Assembly: GCF_035969385.1 (NCBI RefSeq) | Contig: NZ_JAYKKJ010000004.1 | Location: 124,001 to 188,000, forward strand | Length of the DNA: 64,000 nucleotides | DNA from: SELP01 sp035969385 | Lineage (GTDB): Bacteria; Pseudomonadota; Alphaproteobacteria; Rhodobacterales; Rhodobacteraceae | Reading direction: 5' to 3' | Part shown: one piece after another, positions 42,280-51,877 of the stretch | Layout of the letters: the number at the start of each line of letters is the position of its first letter | How positions within the stretch are numbered: the stretch's first letter is position 1 | The notes under the pieces: model-generated | What the model saw: only the letters and a program-made list of their open reading frames with translations | The model's database searches: none | Told to the model about the DNA's origin: nothing | Translations under genes and position numbers: made by a program

Positions 42280-45200
42280 TGGCGACGATTGTTCTTTCTG
42301 CGGCGGGGATGGCCCTTGGCGGGTCTCTGGGCGGCTCGGTGCTTGGGCTGTCGACGGCGGTGATTGGCCGGGCGGTCGGCGCGACCCTTGGCCGGGTGAT
42401 CGACAACCGCCTGATGGGGGCGGGGTCGGAGCCGGTCGAAACCGGAAGGATCGACCGGTTCCGTCTGATGGGCGCCTCGGACGGGGCGCCGGTTGCACAG
42501 GTCTATGGCCGGATGCGGGTCGGCGGACAGGTGATCTGGGCGACCGAATTCCTTGAGGATCGCACCACATCGGGCGGGGGCAAAGGGAGCCCGCGCCCCA
42601 CCACGATCAGCTATTCCTACACCATCAGCCTTGCCGTGGCCCTGTGCGAGGGGGAGATCACCCATGTGGGCCGCATCTGGGCTGACGGGCAGGAAATATC
42701 GCCCGATGATCTGAACATGCGCGTCTATATCGGGGCCGAGGACCAACTGCCCGACCCGAAGATGGAGGCGGTCGAAGGCGCAGGCAATGTGCCGGCCTAT
42801 CGCGGCATCGCCTATGTGGTTTTCGAAGATCTGGACCTGTCCCGCTTTGGCAACCGCGTGCCGCAGTTCTCCTTTGAGGTATCCCGCCCGTCGCAACCCG
42901 ATGCGGCGCCGGAGGTGACCGATATCGCCCGGCTTGTTCCCGGCGTGGCGCTGGTTCCCGGCACCGGGGAATACGCATTGGCGACCGAGCCGGTCTATGC
43001 CCGCGCAGGCGTAGGGGAAACCGCGCCGATCAACGTGAATTCGGCCAGCGGCCAGCCGGATTTCGTTGCCTCGATGGACGCGTTGGAGGGCGAATTGCCT
43101 GCCTGTGGGTCGGTGAGCATGGTGGTCAGCTGGTTTGGCGACGACCTGCGTTGTGGCGACTGCGCCATCGCGCCAAAGGTTGAACAAGCGGGAAGTGACC
43201 CGGCGGAGATGCCCTGGATCGTGTCGGGGATCACGCGGGCGGCGGCAGGGCTGGTGCCTCGCGACGGCCACGACCGGCCAGTCTATGGCGGCACCCCTGC
43301 GGATGCGTCGGTTGTTCAGGCCATCGGTGATTTGAGTGCGCGCGGCAAATCTGTCGTGTTCTATCCGTTCCTGCTGATGGACCAGATGCAGGGCAACACG
43401 TTGCCCGACCCTTGGACCGGAGCAACGGACCAGCCAAATTTGCCGTGGCGCGGTCGGATCACCACATCCCTCGCGCCCGGCGTGGCGGGCAGCCCGGACG
43501 AAACTTCAGCGGCGGAAGCGGAGGTTGCGACCTTTTTCGGCACGGCCGCCCCCGGCGATTTCACCGTGACCGGCACCTCTGTCAGCTATACCGGACCGGC
43601 CGAGGCGTCGTATCGGCGGTTCATCCTGCATTACGCCCATCTTTGCGCGGCGGCGGGCGGGGTCGACGCCTTTTGCATCGGGTCTGAAATGCGCAGCCTG
43701 ACCCAGATCCGGGGGGCGGGCGGCAGCTTTCCGGCGGTGGCTGCCCTGCGTCAGCTTGCGGCGGATGTGCGCGCGATCCTTGGGCCGGGGGTCAAGATCG
43801 GCTATGCGGCGGATTGGTCGGAATACCACGGCTATCAGCCAGCGGGCACGGGCGACAAGCTTTTCCACCTTGATCCGCTTTGGGCCGATCCGGAGATCGA
43901 TTTCATCGGCATCGACAACTATATGCCGCTGTCGGACTGGCGCGATGGGCAGGACCACGCGGATGCGGGGTGGGAGTCGATCTATAACCTCGACTATCTG
44001 CGGGCCAATGTCGAAGGCGGAGAGCTTTACGATTGGTACTATCAGTCCGAGGAAGCCCGCGCGGCGCAGATCCGCACACCGATCACCGATGGCGACGGGG
44101 AACCCTGGGTCTGGCGGCCCAAGGATATTCGCGGCTGGTGGGAAAACCATCACCACGACCGGGTGGGTGGCGTGCGTGCAAACCTGCCGACCGATTGGGT
44201 TCCGGGGTCGAAACCGATCTGGTTCACGGAGATTGGCTGTTCCGCCGTGGACAAGGGGACGAACCAACCCAACAAGTTCCTTGACCCCAAGTCGTCGGAA
44301 TCCACCTTGCCGCGCTATTCAAACGGCCAGCGCGACGAGTTGATCCAGAACCAGTATCTTCGGGCGTTGATCGGACACTACACCGACCAGGCCAACAACC
44401 CGACCCATGTGGGAACCGGGGTGCAGATGATCGACATGACCCGGACCCACGTCTGGGCCTGGGACGCGCGGCCCTATCCGGCCTTTCCGGGCAAATCCGA
44501 ACTGTGGTCGGACGGCGAAAACTGGCCACGGGGGCATTGGATCAGCGGGCGGGCGTCGATCCGGACGCTTGCCAGCGTCGTGGATGAAATCTGCGCCCGG
44601 TCAGGTGTGACCGGGGCGGATGTGTCGCGACTGCATGGGATCGTGCGGGGCTATGCGGTAACGGATGTAGATACTGCCCGCGCGGCCCTGCAACCGCTGA
44701 TGCTGGCGCATGGGTTCGACGTGATCGAACGCGATGGCGTTTTGTCGTTCGTTTCCCGTGGGTTGGAAGGCCCGGTTGAGGTGGATGCCGGGCAGGCCGT
44801 TCTGGTAGGCCCCGACCAGCCAACGGTCGACCGAAGCCGCGCGCCTGCCGCCGAACTGGCGGGGCGGGTGCGCCTGCTGCACGTCGACCCCGACAGCGAC
44901 TACGCCGCGCGCGCAACCGAGGCGATCTTCCCGGACGAGGCGACATTCGCTGTCTCGCAATCCGAATTGCCAATGGCCCTGATCGGGTCAGAGGCGCGGG
45001 CCATCACCGAGCGTTGGTTGTCAGAGGCGCGCGTGGCCCGAGACCGGGTGCAGCTGGCCTTGCCGCCTTCATTGTCGGATATCGGGGCGGGGGATGTGAT
45101 CCGGCTGGACGGGGCGGACTATCGCGTGGACCGGGCCGAACTGTCGGAACATCAGATGCTGGACGCGGTGCGGATCGAACCAGCGCTCTATGATCGTCGC

Positions 45201-46175
45201 TTGTCGGGGGCGGATGCATTCGGGCTGACCACTTTTGCGGTGCCTGTTCCTGTCGAAGGCTTGTTCATGGACCTGCCGCTGCTGCGCGGGGATGAGGTGC
45301 CACATGCCCCCCATTTTGCTGCCTTCAGCGATCCGTGGCCGGGCAGCGTTGCGCTGTATTCCGCGCCTGCGGACCATGACTATGCGCTGAACACGGTTTC
45401 GCCTTCCGCTTCTGTCGTGGGGATCACGGAAACCGCGATGGTCCCAGCTCAACCCGGGCTGTTTGACCGTGGTCCGGCCCTGCGGGTGCGGCTGGTCACG
45501 GGGTCGCTTGGGTCTGTTTCGGCAGAGGATGTGATCGCCGGGGCCAATGTGGCGGTGATCGGTGACGGCACCCCCGACAATTGGGAGGTGATCCAATTCG
45601 CCGAGGCGGTTTTGGTCGCGGAAGACACTTATGAGTTGCGAATGCGCCTGCGGGGGCAGGCAGGGTCGGACGGGATCGCCCTGACAGGGTGGCCGGTTGG
45701 CAGCCTTGTGGTTCTGATGAACGCAACGCCGCAGCAGATCGCGCTTGCGGCCTCGGCCCGGGGCGTCACCCGGCATTTCCGCTGGGGTCCGGCCTCGCGG
45801 CCGATCGACCACGCCAGTTTCCGTCACGCCGAATATGCCTTTTCGGGCAACGGGTTGCGGCCCTATCGGGTGGGGCATCTGCGGGCCGACGGCGGGCCGG
45901 AACCTGTCCTGTCCTGGGTCAGGCGCAGCCGAGTCGACGGCGACGGCTGGGAAGGGTTCGAGATCCCGCTGGGCGAGGATTCCGAGCTTTACCGGGTTCA
46001 GGTGATCGAAGGCGGCACGGTCCTGCGCGAAGAGATCGTGACCGCGCCCGGCTTCACTTACACCGCCGCGATGCAGGCGGCGGATGGTAATCCGGGCCTC
46101 TACCGGATCGAGGTGGCGCAGGTATCGGCCCAGTTCGGACCGGGGCCAGTGGTTGGCCTTGACCTGGTGGCCTGA
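42279..46175 (+). CDS. GTA g15, megatron baseplate / host-specificity protein
   Basis: 1298-residue tail-tip protein. The N-terminal hydrophobic Gly-rich part (MALGGSLGGSVLGLSTAVIG) is followed by a phage-tail domain (APVAQVYGRMRVGGQVIWATEF), a GTA TIM-barrel-like domain (about 430-720: FCIGSEMRSL, YAADWSEYHGY, FIGIDNYMPLSDW, KPIWFTEIGCSAVDKG) and C-terminal baseplate and receptor-contact domains. The barrel's acidic residues look intact, so glycan hydrolysis is possible. An AAAGG site and a one-base overlap with g14 support the ATG at 42279. It is intact despite the insert upstream. Confidence 0.94.
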   Translation: MATIVLSAAGMALGGSLGGSVLGLSTAVIGRAVGATLGRVIDNRLMGAGSEPVETGRIDRFRLMGASDGAPVAQVYGRMRVGGQVIWATEFLEDRTTSGGGKGSPRPTTISYSYTISLAVALCEGEITHVGRIWADGQEISPDDLNMRVYIGAEDQLPDPKMEAVEGAGNVPAYRGIAYVVFEDLDLSRFGNRVPQFSFEVSRPSQPDAAPEVTDIARLVPGVALVPGTGEYALATEPVYARAGVGETAPINVNSASGQPDFVASMDALEGELPACGSVSMVVSWFGDDLRCGDCAIAPKVEQAGSDPAEMPWIVSGITRAAAGLVPRDGHDRPVYGGTPADASVVQAIGDLSARGKSVVFYPFLLMDQMQGNTLPDPWTGATDQPNLPWRGRITTSLAPGVAGSPDETSAAEAEVATFFGTAAPGDFTVTGTSVSYTGPAEASYRRFILHYAHLCAAAGGVDAFCIGSEMRSLTQIRGAGGSFPAVAALRQLAADVRAILGPGVKIGYAADWSEYHGYQPAGTGDKLFHLDPLWADPEIDFIGIDNYMPLSDWRDGQDHADAGWESIYNLDYLRANVEGGELYDWYYQSEEARAAQIRTPITDGDGEPWVWRPKDIRGWWENHHHDRVGGVRANLPTDWVPGSKPIWFTEIGCSAVDKGTNQPNKFLDPKSSESTLPRYSNGQRDELIQNQYLRALIGHYTDQANNPTHVGTGVQMIDMTRTHVWAWDARPYPAFPGKSELWSDGENWPRGHWISGRASIRTLASVVDEICARSGVTGADVSRLHGIVRGYAVTDVDTARAALQPLMLAHGFDVIERDGVLSFVSRGLEGPVEVDAGQAVLVGPDQPTVDRSRAPAAELAGRVRLLHVDPDSDYAARATEAIFPDEATFAVSQSELPMALIGSEARAITERWLSEARVARDRVQLALPPSLSDIGAGDVIRLDGADYRVDRAELSEHQMLDAVRIEPALYDRRLSGADAFGLTTFAVPVPVEGLFMDLPLLRGDEVPHAPHFAAFSDPWPGSVALYSAPADHDYALNTVSPSASVVGITETAMVPAQPGLFDRGPALRVRLVTGSLGSVSAEDVIAGANVAVIGDGTPDNWEVIQFAEAVLVAEDTYELRMRLRGQAGSDGIALTGWPVGSLVVLMNATPQQIALAASARGVTRHFRWGPASRPIDHASFRHAEYAFSGNGLRPYRVGHLRADGGPEPVLSWVRRSRVDGDGWEGFEIPLGEDSELYRVQVIEGGTVLREEIVTAPGFTYTAAMQAADGNPGLYRIEVAQVSAQFGPGPVVGLDLVA

Positions 46176-46178
46176 TCC

Positions 46179-46463
46179 ATGCGGCCGCTGCTTCCCGGGG
46201 ATATGGATATGGCGGTTCGGGCGCTGATGGCGGTGCCCGAACCGGCCCGGCCCGTTCTGGCCCGGCAACTGCTGGACGAGGCGCATATCGCCGACAAGAC
46301 CTGCCGCCGCCTTGGGCGGGCGCATCCCGCCTTTGGGGATGGAAGCCTGTACGAGGCGGCGCGCAGACATCGGCGCGAAAACCTGCCAGACTATTGCAAT
46401 GACAGCTATTGCGCGGCCCTTGCCGTGCTGATCGAGGCGGTCTTGGCCCGAAAATCGGCCTAG
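46179..46463 (+). CDS. Small protein after GTA g15
   Basis: 94-residue protein, mostly helical, rich in Arg/Ala (MAVPEPARPVLARQLLDEAH, LGRAHPAFGDGSLYEAARRH) with two cysteines near LPDYCNDSYCAAL. It starts three bases after the g15 stop and is probably co-transcribed with the GTA genes. The function is unknown. Its last bases overlap the convergent DksA-like gene (4 bp). Confidence 0.7.
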   Translation: MRPLLPGDMDMAVRALMAVPEPARPVLARQLLDEAHIADKTCRRLGRAHPAFGDGSLYEAARRHRRENLPDYCNDSYCAALAVLIEAVLARKSA

Positions 46464-46798
46464 CCGCGCATGCAGGACAGGCAGCGCGGGACGGTCGGGT
46501 CGGCCTCCAGCCGGGCAGCGGGCAGGTCTTCGCCGCAGTCCGTGCAATAGCCGAACTCTCCCTCGTCGATCCGGGCCAGAGCCGCGATGATCCGCTGCCG
46601 CTGCGCCTGTCTGCGCCCGGCCTGTGCCTGCGCCATCGCCTGATTTTGCAGGGCGTCCATGCGGGACAGACGGCCAACGGCCTGCTGGTCCAGTTCAACC
46701 ACCTTCTGCGCGTCGGCACCGCGGGCGTCCTCATCCTCCAGCCCGGAGAGAAGGGCGCGCAGTTTTTCGCGATAGAATTCAAGCATTTCATCATTCAT
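46460..46798 (-). CDS. DksA/TraR-type zinc-finger protein
   Basis: 112-residue protein with an N-terminal coiled coil (DEMLEFYREKLRALLSGLED, DRL-type helices) and a C4 zinc finger, CTDCGEDLPAARL to CLSC. Such proteins enter the RNA polymerase secondary channel and alter promoter open complexes, often with ppGpp. It keeps an acidic coiled-coil tip (ELDQQAVGRLSRMDAL region) but whether the DxxDxA motif works is unclear. ATG 46798 follows GAAGGG; a TTG 13 codons earlier is rejected. Confidence 0.85.
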   Translation of the reverse strand: MNDEMLEFYREKLRALLSGLEDEDARGADAQKVVELDQQAVGRLSRMDALQNQAMAQAQAGRRQAQRQRIIAALARIDEGEFGYCTDCGEDLPAARLEADPTVPRCLSCMRG

Positions 46799-46885
46799 TC
46801 GCGTGATCCCTTCCATCACGGCTTTGTTCTTGGCCAAGGAACCCTATCTGGGGTAGAACGCCAGTGAAAGACAAAGAGGTGCCCC

Positions 46886-47701
46886 ATGGCCCGCACAAGA
46901 CCACAGCTTGCCAATATCGATCCCGTCTGGGACCGCATCTGCCGCGAAGCCGAAGAGGCGATTGCGGCCGAACCGCTTATGGGCAGCCTGCTGCATCAGG
47001 GCATTCTACACCATGCGTCCTTTGACCGGGCGCTGGCCTTCCGGATTTCGATGAAACTGGCGTCCGAGGAGATGTCAGAACAGATCCTGCGTGAAATCGC
47101 GGATCATGCCTTTGCTTCGTCGCCCGATCTGGTCGCCGCCTGCCGTGCCGACCTTGTGGCCGTGTTCGAACGTGATCCGGCCTGCCACCGCTACATGCAG
47201 CCGCTTTTGTATTTCAAGGGCTATCAGGCGGTGCAAAGCTACCGGCTGGGCCATTGGCTGTGGCAGCAGGGGCGCAAGGATCTTGCCTATTTCATCCAGA
47301 TGCGGGTGTCCGAGGTGTTCGGCGTGGACATTCACCCTGCCGCGCGGATCGGCAAGGGGCTGATGATCGACCATGCCCATTCCATCGTGATCGGCGAAAC
47401 CGCCGTGGTGGGCGACAATGTGTCGATGCTGCACTCCGTCACGCTGGGCGGGACCGGCAAGGAAGAGGAAGACCGGCATCCGAAGATCGGCAATGGCGTG
47501 CTGATCGGGGCCGGGGCCAAGGTTCTGGGCAATATCACGGTCGGCTGCTGTTCGCGGATCGCCGCCGGGTCGGTGGTGCTGAAGGATATCCCGTCGTCGG
47601 TGACGGTGGCGGGGGTTCCCGCCAAGATCGTAGGCGAAGCGGGATGCGACCAGCCCTCGGTCGAGATGGACCAGACCCATCACATTGGCCGGGACGATTA
47701 A
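46886..47701 (+). CDS. cysE: Serine O-acetyltransferase
   Basis: 271-residue enzyme that makes O-acetylserine, the substrate of the cysK product at the window start. The N-terminal helical domain has the family ILHHASFDRALAFRIS. The left-handed beta-helix has hexapeptide repeats (IHPAARIGKGLMIDHAHSIV, IGAGAKVLGNITVGCCSRIA) and the C-terminal tail may bind cysteine synthase. GAGG precedes the ATG. cysE also lies downstream of the GTA cluster in R. capsulatus as I recall, so this boundary is conserved. Confidence 0.96.
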   Translation: MARTRPQLANIDPVWDRICREAEEAIAAEPLMGSLLHQGILHHASFDRALAFRISMKLASEEMSEQILREIADHAFASSPDLVAACRADLVAVFERDPACHRYMQPLLYFKGYQAVQSYRLGHWLWQQGRKDLAYFIQMRVSEVFGVDIHPAARIGKGLMIDHAHSIVIGETAVVGDNVSMLHSVTLGGTGKEEEDRHPKIGNGVLIGAGAKVLGNITVGCCSRIAAGSVVLKDIPSSVTVAGVPAKIVGEAGCDQPSVEMDQTHHIGRDD

Positions 47702-47720
47702 TCCCCGATAGACGTCAATG

Positions 47721-47750
47721 ACAAGGGCCGCGCCGGATGCGGCCCTTTGT
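47721..47750. terminator. Bidirectional terminator (cysE / AhpD-like gene)
   Basis: AAGGGCCGC / GCGGCCCTT stem with a GCCGGAT loop, extended by ACA/TTGT, between convergent genes. The T-rich right flank serves cysE. Confidence 0.75.
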
Positions 47751-47754
47751 CGTT

Positions 47755-48087
47755 TCAGGCCAGTTGATCGAAGGCTTCCAGCGCCTTGACCCCGTACATG
47801 TAGGACGGACCGCCGCCCATCATGATACAGGTGGCGATGGTTTCGACGATCTCGTCCCGGGTGGCCCCGGCCTTGGCCGCGCCGTGCACGTGAAAGCCGA
47901 TACAATCGACGCAGCGGGTGGCGATGCCAATGGCCACGCATTGCAGTTCCTTGTCCTTGGTGGACAAGGCCCCGTCCGACAGAGCGGCATGGTGCATCTG
48001 GGTAAAGGCCTTGGCCGCCTCGGGGTGGGCCTTGCGAAAATCCTTGGTCAGGTCTGTGGTCTCGTTCAGGGCGGTTTGCCAGTCCAT
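47755..48087 (-). CDS. Carboxymuconolactone decarboxylase/AhpD-like protein
   Basis: 110-residue AhpD-fold protein with the CxxC redox motif in RCVDCIGFHVHGA and the usual EIVETIATCIMMGGGPSYMYG. Probably a thiol peroxidase-type or orphan CMD protein. It is a single gene, convergent with cysE. Confidence 0.85.
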   Translation of the reverse strand: MDWQTALNETTDLTKDFRKAHPEAAKAFTQMHHAALSDGALSTKDKELQCVAIGIATRCVDCIGFHVHGAAKAGATRDEIVETIATCIMMGGGPSYMYGVKALEAFDQLA

Positions 48088-48172
48088 CTGCGGCTCCGTT
48101 TGTTGATTTCGGCCCGTGATAGGCCGCCCCTCAGGCCACGGCCTTGCGATGGATCAAACTGTGAGACCAGCT

Positions 48173-49051
48173 TCACATGGGTTCTGCCAGAATGCAAAGT
48201 TCACTGTAGTCGGAACCTTCAACCGTCAGGTCATAGACACCAATGCCGTATGACCGCGCCCCTTTTTCTTCCGCGAAGCGAAAGAGCGTTTCGGCGGGCA
48301 GTCGTCGATATCGGCCCTTTGCATCCCTGAGAAGGGCAAAGAGTGGGTCCTGGGTAGAGTTCCAGGGCGTAAGGGTTCGAATTTCGGGACCTATCGCAAA
48401 CGCTGCATATGCGGTAGCCGCAGACTGTGCCGACTTTGAACCAAATCCCAGAAGCCGTCTGAAAAGGCCCGCTTTTCTTGGTGCGGCAGAAAGAGATATC
48501 AGGCTGGCGGCATGAATGTCTTCATGATCGTCAATGCATTGCAGTTCGGCCCCGATCTGCATCGTTCTGCGAATGGCCTTTTCATCGGGTTTCCCGTCGA
48601 CAGTGATCATCGTGCGCGACACGGCGAATGCACGCTTGTAGCCGAAGATGGTCATCGGCGCGTCGGGGTCTTTGTCGAGCAAGGCAATAGATCGGGCCTC
48701 GTGAAACCGGTCCTTGACCCAGCCTTCACCGCCATAGTTGGCAATCTCGGCGGCGGGCAGGGCATCTTCGCGGTCTTCGGGAAGGACAGGCGCATCCGCG
48801 ATCGCCCCGATCACGGCGGCGATATCGCGGGCCAGACGGGCATCGACGCTGGGTGTAAAGGCGTTCACCCCGATACTATAGCCGTTTTCATTTCGGTAAA
48901 GGCAACATCCCCGAAGAGATTGGCCCGGAATGCAGAAAACGATCGTCGCGGGGTCGGGCGTGTATTCGACGACGCCCTTGTGGCCAAGACGTTCAAGGAT
49001 TTCGGAAGTTGGGACCACAACATCCGTTTCAACTTCAAAATAGAAACTCAT
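48173..49051 (-). CDS. Orphan cytosolic protein of unknown function
   Basis: 292-residue soluble protein. N-terminus FYFEVETDVVVPTSEILERLGH; middle GYSIGVNAFTPSVDARLARDIAAV and TIFGYKRAFAVSRTMITVDG; C-terminus ETLFRFAEEKGARSYGIGVYDL. No signal peptide or membrane helix. I recognise no family. Base composition is visibly more AT-rich than its neighbours and codons are less biased, which hints at recent transfer. It sits alone after the pdh operon. Confidence 0.65.
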   Translation of the reverse strand: MSFYFEVETDVVVPTSEILERLGHKGVVEYTPDPATIVFCIPGQSLRGCCLYRNENGYSIGVNAFTPSVDARLARDIAAVIGAIADAPVLPEDREDALPAAEIANYGGEGWVKDRFHEARSIALLDKDPDAPMTIFGYKRAFAVSRTMITVDGKPDEKAIRRTMQIGAELQCIDDHEDIHAASLISLSAAPRKAGLFRRLLGFGSKSAQSAATAYAAFAIGPEIRTLTPWNSTQDPLFALLRDAKGRYRRLPAETLFRFAEEKGARSYGIGVYDLTVEGSDYSELCILAEPM

Positions 49052-49102
49052 TCAAGGCACCCACATCAATCTCCCAGTGTTCAAGGAAGATCAAAGTGGT
49101 GG

Positions 49103-49134
49103 GCCTGTGTCAAACCAGATTCGCTGACACAGGC
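49103..49134. terminator. Hairpin between pdhC and the 48173 gene
   Basis: Perfect 10-bp inverted repeat GCCTGTGTCA / TGACACAGGC with a 12-base loop, 20 bp beyond the pdhC stop. There is no T-run, so it is a candidate terminator or 3' processing hairpin. Confidence 0.5.
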
Positions 49135-49153
49135 ATAGCTATTCGGTTGGCGC

Positions 49154-50473
49154 TCAGGCCAGCATGACCATCGGGTTTTCAAGGTTGTCCTTGATCGCCT
49201 GAAGCAGGTTCGCCCCAAGCGCCCCATCGATCACCCGGTGATCGACGGACAGGGTCACCGACATCACTGTGCCGACGGCCAGTTCGCCATCCTTGCCGAC
49301 GATCGGTTTCTTCACCCCGGCACCGACCGCGAGGATCGCGGCATGGGGCGGGTTGATGATCGCGTCGAAATTGTCGATCCCGAACATGCCAAGGTTGGAG
49401 ATCGCGAAAGAGCCGCCCTGATATTCATGCGGGGCCAGTTTGCGGTCGCGGGCACGGGCGGCCAGATCCTTCATCTGCGAGGACAGGGCCGAGAGCGATT
49501 TGGTATCTGCGTCCTGAAGAACCGGGGTGAACAACCCGCCTTCGATGGCGACGGCCACCGCCACGTCCGATTTCTCGAACTTCAGCACCCGGTCCCCGGC
49601 CCAGACCGCATTCGCATCCGGCACCTGTTGCAGGGCAAGGGCGCAGGCCTTGATGATGAAGTCGTTGACCGACAGCTTCACACCACGCCCTTCAAGCTGG
49701 GCGTTCAACTGGCTGCGGAACTTCAGAAGCGCATCCAGCTGGATATCCCGGCGCAGGTAGAAATGCGGCACGGACTGCTTGGCTTCGGTCAGGCGGGCGG
49801 CGATGGTCTTGCGCATCCCGTCCAGTTTGACCTCTTCGAAGGGGCGACCTTCATAGGTCTTGAGGACCACATCGGTCGCCGGGCCAGAGGCCATGGCGGC
49901 GGGGGCGGCCACAGCAGGCGCGGCAGCAGGGGCCGATGCCGGGGCCGCAGCAGCGCCGGGCTGGGCGTTTTCGACATCCGCCTTCACGACACGGCCATGC
50001 GGACCGGAGCCCTTGACCTCCGCCAGATTGACACCCTTCTGCGCAGCGATACGGCGGGCGAGGGGTGAAGCGAAAATGCGCCCGCCATCGGCAGCCTTGG
50101 GGGCTGCGGGGGCAGGGGTTGCGGCCGCCTCGGAGCCCCCTTCGGGGGCCGCCTTGGCGTCCGCGGCGGGCTGCGCCGCCGGGGCCGGGGCCGGAGCGGA
50201 GGCGCCAGAACCGATGTCATCGGCGCTTTCACCCTCGTCCAGCAGGACCGCGATGGGGGTGTTGACCTTGACCGCCTCAGAGCCTTCACCGATCAGGATC
50301 TTGCCAATGGTGCCTTCGTCTACGGCCTCAAACTCCATCGTTGCCTTGTCGGTTTCGATCTCGGCGATGATGTCGCCGGACGAAACGGTATCGCCTTCCT
50401 TCACGAGCCACTTGGCAAGGGTCCCTTCCTCCATCGTGGGGGAGAGGGCGGGCATCAGGATTTCGGTGGGCAT
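49154..50473 (-). CDS. pdhC: Pyruvate dehydrogenase E2, dihydrolipoamide acetyltransferase
   Basis: 439-residue E2 core. It has one N-terminal lipoyl domain (ETDKATMEFEAV, lipoyl-Lys), an Ala/Pro-rich linker, an E3/E1-binding domain (FASPLARRIAAQKGVNL, GSGPHGRVVKADVE) and a catalytic domain with DHRVIDGALGA (catalytic His). Last gene of pdhA-pdhB-pdhC. No E3 gene follows in this window. Confidence 0.97.
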   Translation of the reverse strand: MPTEILMPALSPTMEEGTLAKWLVKEGDTVSSGDIIAEIETDKATMEFEAVDEGTIGKILIGEGSEAVKVNTPIAVLLDEGESADDIGSGASAPAPAPAAQPAADAKAAPEGGSEAAATPAPAAPKAADGGRIFASPLARRIAAQKGVNLAEVKGSGPHGRVVKADVENAQPGAAAAPASAPAAAPAVAAPAAMASGPATDVVLKTYEGRPFEEVKLDGMRKTIAARLTEAKQSVPHFYLRRDIQLDALLKFRSQLNAQLEGRGVKLSVNDFIIKACALALQQVPDANAVWAGDRVLKFEKSDVAVAVAIEGGLFTPVLQDADTKSLSALSSQMKDLAARARDRKLAPHEYQGGSFAISNLGMFGIDNFDAIINPPHAAILAVGAGVKKPIVGKDGELAVGTVMSVTLSVDHRVIDGALGANLLQAIKDNLENPMVMLA

Positions 50474-50485
50474 ATCTCGATCTCC

Positions 50486-51856
50486 TTACCGGTAGGTGAC
50501 TTGTTTCACGGCGTCGATCACCTCGGCGGTGGTTACGAGCGCGTGTTTTTCAAGGTTGGCGGCATAGGGCATGGGCACGTCCTTGCCGGTGCAGTTCAGG
50601 ACCGGCGCGTCGAGGTAATCGAATGCGTTGGTCATGATATAGGCCGACAGGTGGTTGCCGATGGAACCGACGGGCCAGCCTTCTTCGACGGTGACGCAGC
50701 GGTTGGTCTTCATGACCGAGGCAATCACGGTGTCATAGTCCAGCGGGCGCAGGGTGCGCAGGTCGATCACTTCGGCGCTGATGCCTTCTCCGGCCAGCTT
50801 TTCGGCGGCTTCCATCGCGTAGGTCATGCCGATCCCGAAGGACACGATGGTCACATCCTCGCCCACGCGGGCCACGCGGGCCTTGCCGAAGGGCACGGTG
50901 AAATCATCCATCACCGGCACGTCGAAGGTCTTGCCGTAGAGGATTTCATTTTCAAGGAAGATGACCGGGTTCGGGTCACGGATGGCGGTCTTCATCAGGC
51001 CCTTATAGTCGGCGGCCGTGTAGGGCATGACGACCTTGAGGCCCGGAACCATCGCATACCACGCAGCATAGTCCTGGCTGTGTTGGGCGCCGACGCGGGC
51101 GGCCGCACCGTTGGGGCCACGGAAGACCATGGGCGCGCCCATCTGGCCGCCGGACATATAGAGCGTCTTGGCGGCAGAGTTGATCAGGTGGTCGATCGCC
51201 TGCATGGCAAAGTTGAAAGTCATGAATTCGACAATCGGCTTCAGCCCGCCAAAGGCGGCACCGGTGGCGATCCCGGCAAAGCCGTGTTCGGTGATCGGGG
51301 TGTCGATCACGCGCTTGGCGCCGAATTCGTCCAGAAGGCCTTGGGAAATCTTGTAGGCGCCCTGATACTCGCCGACCTCTTCCCCCATTAGGAACACGTC
51401 TTCGTCGCGGCGCATTTCCTCGGCCATGGCGTCGCGCAGGGCTTCGCGGACCGTCTGGGTCTTCATCTCGGTGCCTTCGGGCCAGTCGGGGCTGGTGTCG
51501 GGGGCCGGGGCGGCGGGGGCGGCGGCCTGAGCCGGAACGCTGGCCGGGGCCTCGGACGCGGCGGGGGCGGCCTCGGCTGTCGGCGCGGCGCTTGCCACGT
51601 CATCGGCGCTTTCGCCCTCTTCGACGAGTACCGCGATGGGCGTGTTGACCTTCACGGCCTCGGTCCCTTCGGCGACGAGGATCTTGCCGACGATGCCTTC
51701 GTCGACGGCTTCGAATTCCATCGTGGCCTTGTCGGTTTCAATTTCGGCGATGATGTCACCGGATTTGACGGTGTCGCCTTCCTTGACCAGCCATTTGGCC
51801 AGCGTGCCTTCCTCCATCGTGGGGGAGAGGGCGGGCATAAGCAGTTCGGTTGCCAT
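50486..51856 (-). CDS. pdhB: Pyruvate dehydrogenase E1 beta with N-terminal lipoyl domain
   Basis: 456-residue subunit: a lipoyl domain (about 1-80, nearly the same as that of E2), an Ala/Pro linker, then E1 beta (about 130-456) with MGEEVGEYQGAYKISQGLL, FMTFNFAMQAIDHLINSAAK and the C-terminal TVEEGWPVGSIGNHL. The extra lipoyl domain is common in alphaproteobacterial E1 beta. Spaced 12 bp before pdhC. Confidence 0.97.
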   Translation of the reverse strand: MATELLMPALSPTMEEGTLAKWLVKEGDTVKSGDIIAEIETDKATMEFEAVDEGIVGKILVAEGTEAVKVNTPIAVLVEEGESADDVASAAPTAEAAPAASEAPASVPAQAAAPAAPAPDTSPDWPEGTEMKTQTVREALRDAMAEEMRRDEDVFLMGEEVGEYQGAYKISQGLLDEFGAKRVIDTPITEHGFAGIATGAAFGGLKPIVEFMTFNFAMQAIDHLINSAAKTLYMSGGQMGAPMVFRGPNGAAARVGAQHSQDYAAWYAMVPGLKVVMPYTAADYKGLMKTAIRDPNPVIFLENEILYGKTFDVPVMDDFTVPFGKARVARVGEDVTIVSFGIGMTYAMEAAEKLAGEGISAEVIDLRTLRPLDYDTVIASVMKTNRCVTVEEGWPVGSIGNHLSAYIMTNAFDYLDAPVLNCTGKDVPMPYAANLEKHALVTTAEVIDAVKQVTYR

Positions 51857-51877
51857 TGGTTAATCTCCTCCCGGAAC

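Noticed and set aside
45069..46547. 492-codon minus-strand frame under GTA g15
   Set aside because: Shadow of g15; it reads as low-complexity Arg/Pro/Gly protein with no family features.
51857..51866. TTAACCA-like CtrA half-site before pdhB
   Set aside because: It overlaps the ribosome-binding site inside an operon and lacks a second TTAA at the right spacing.
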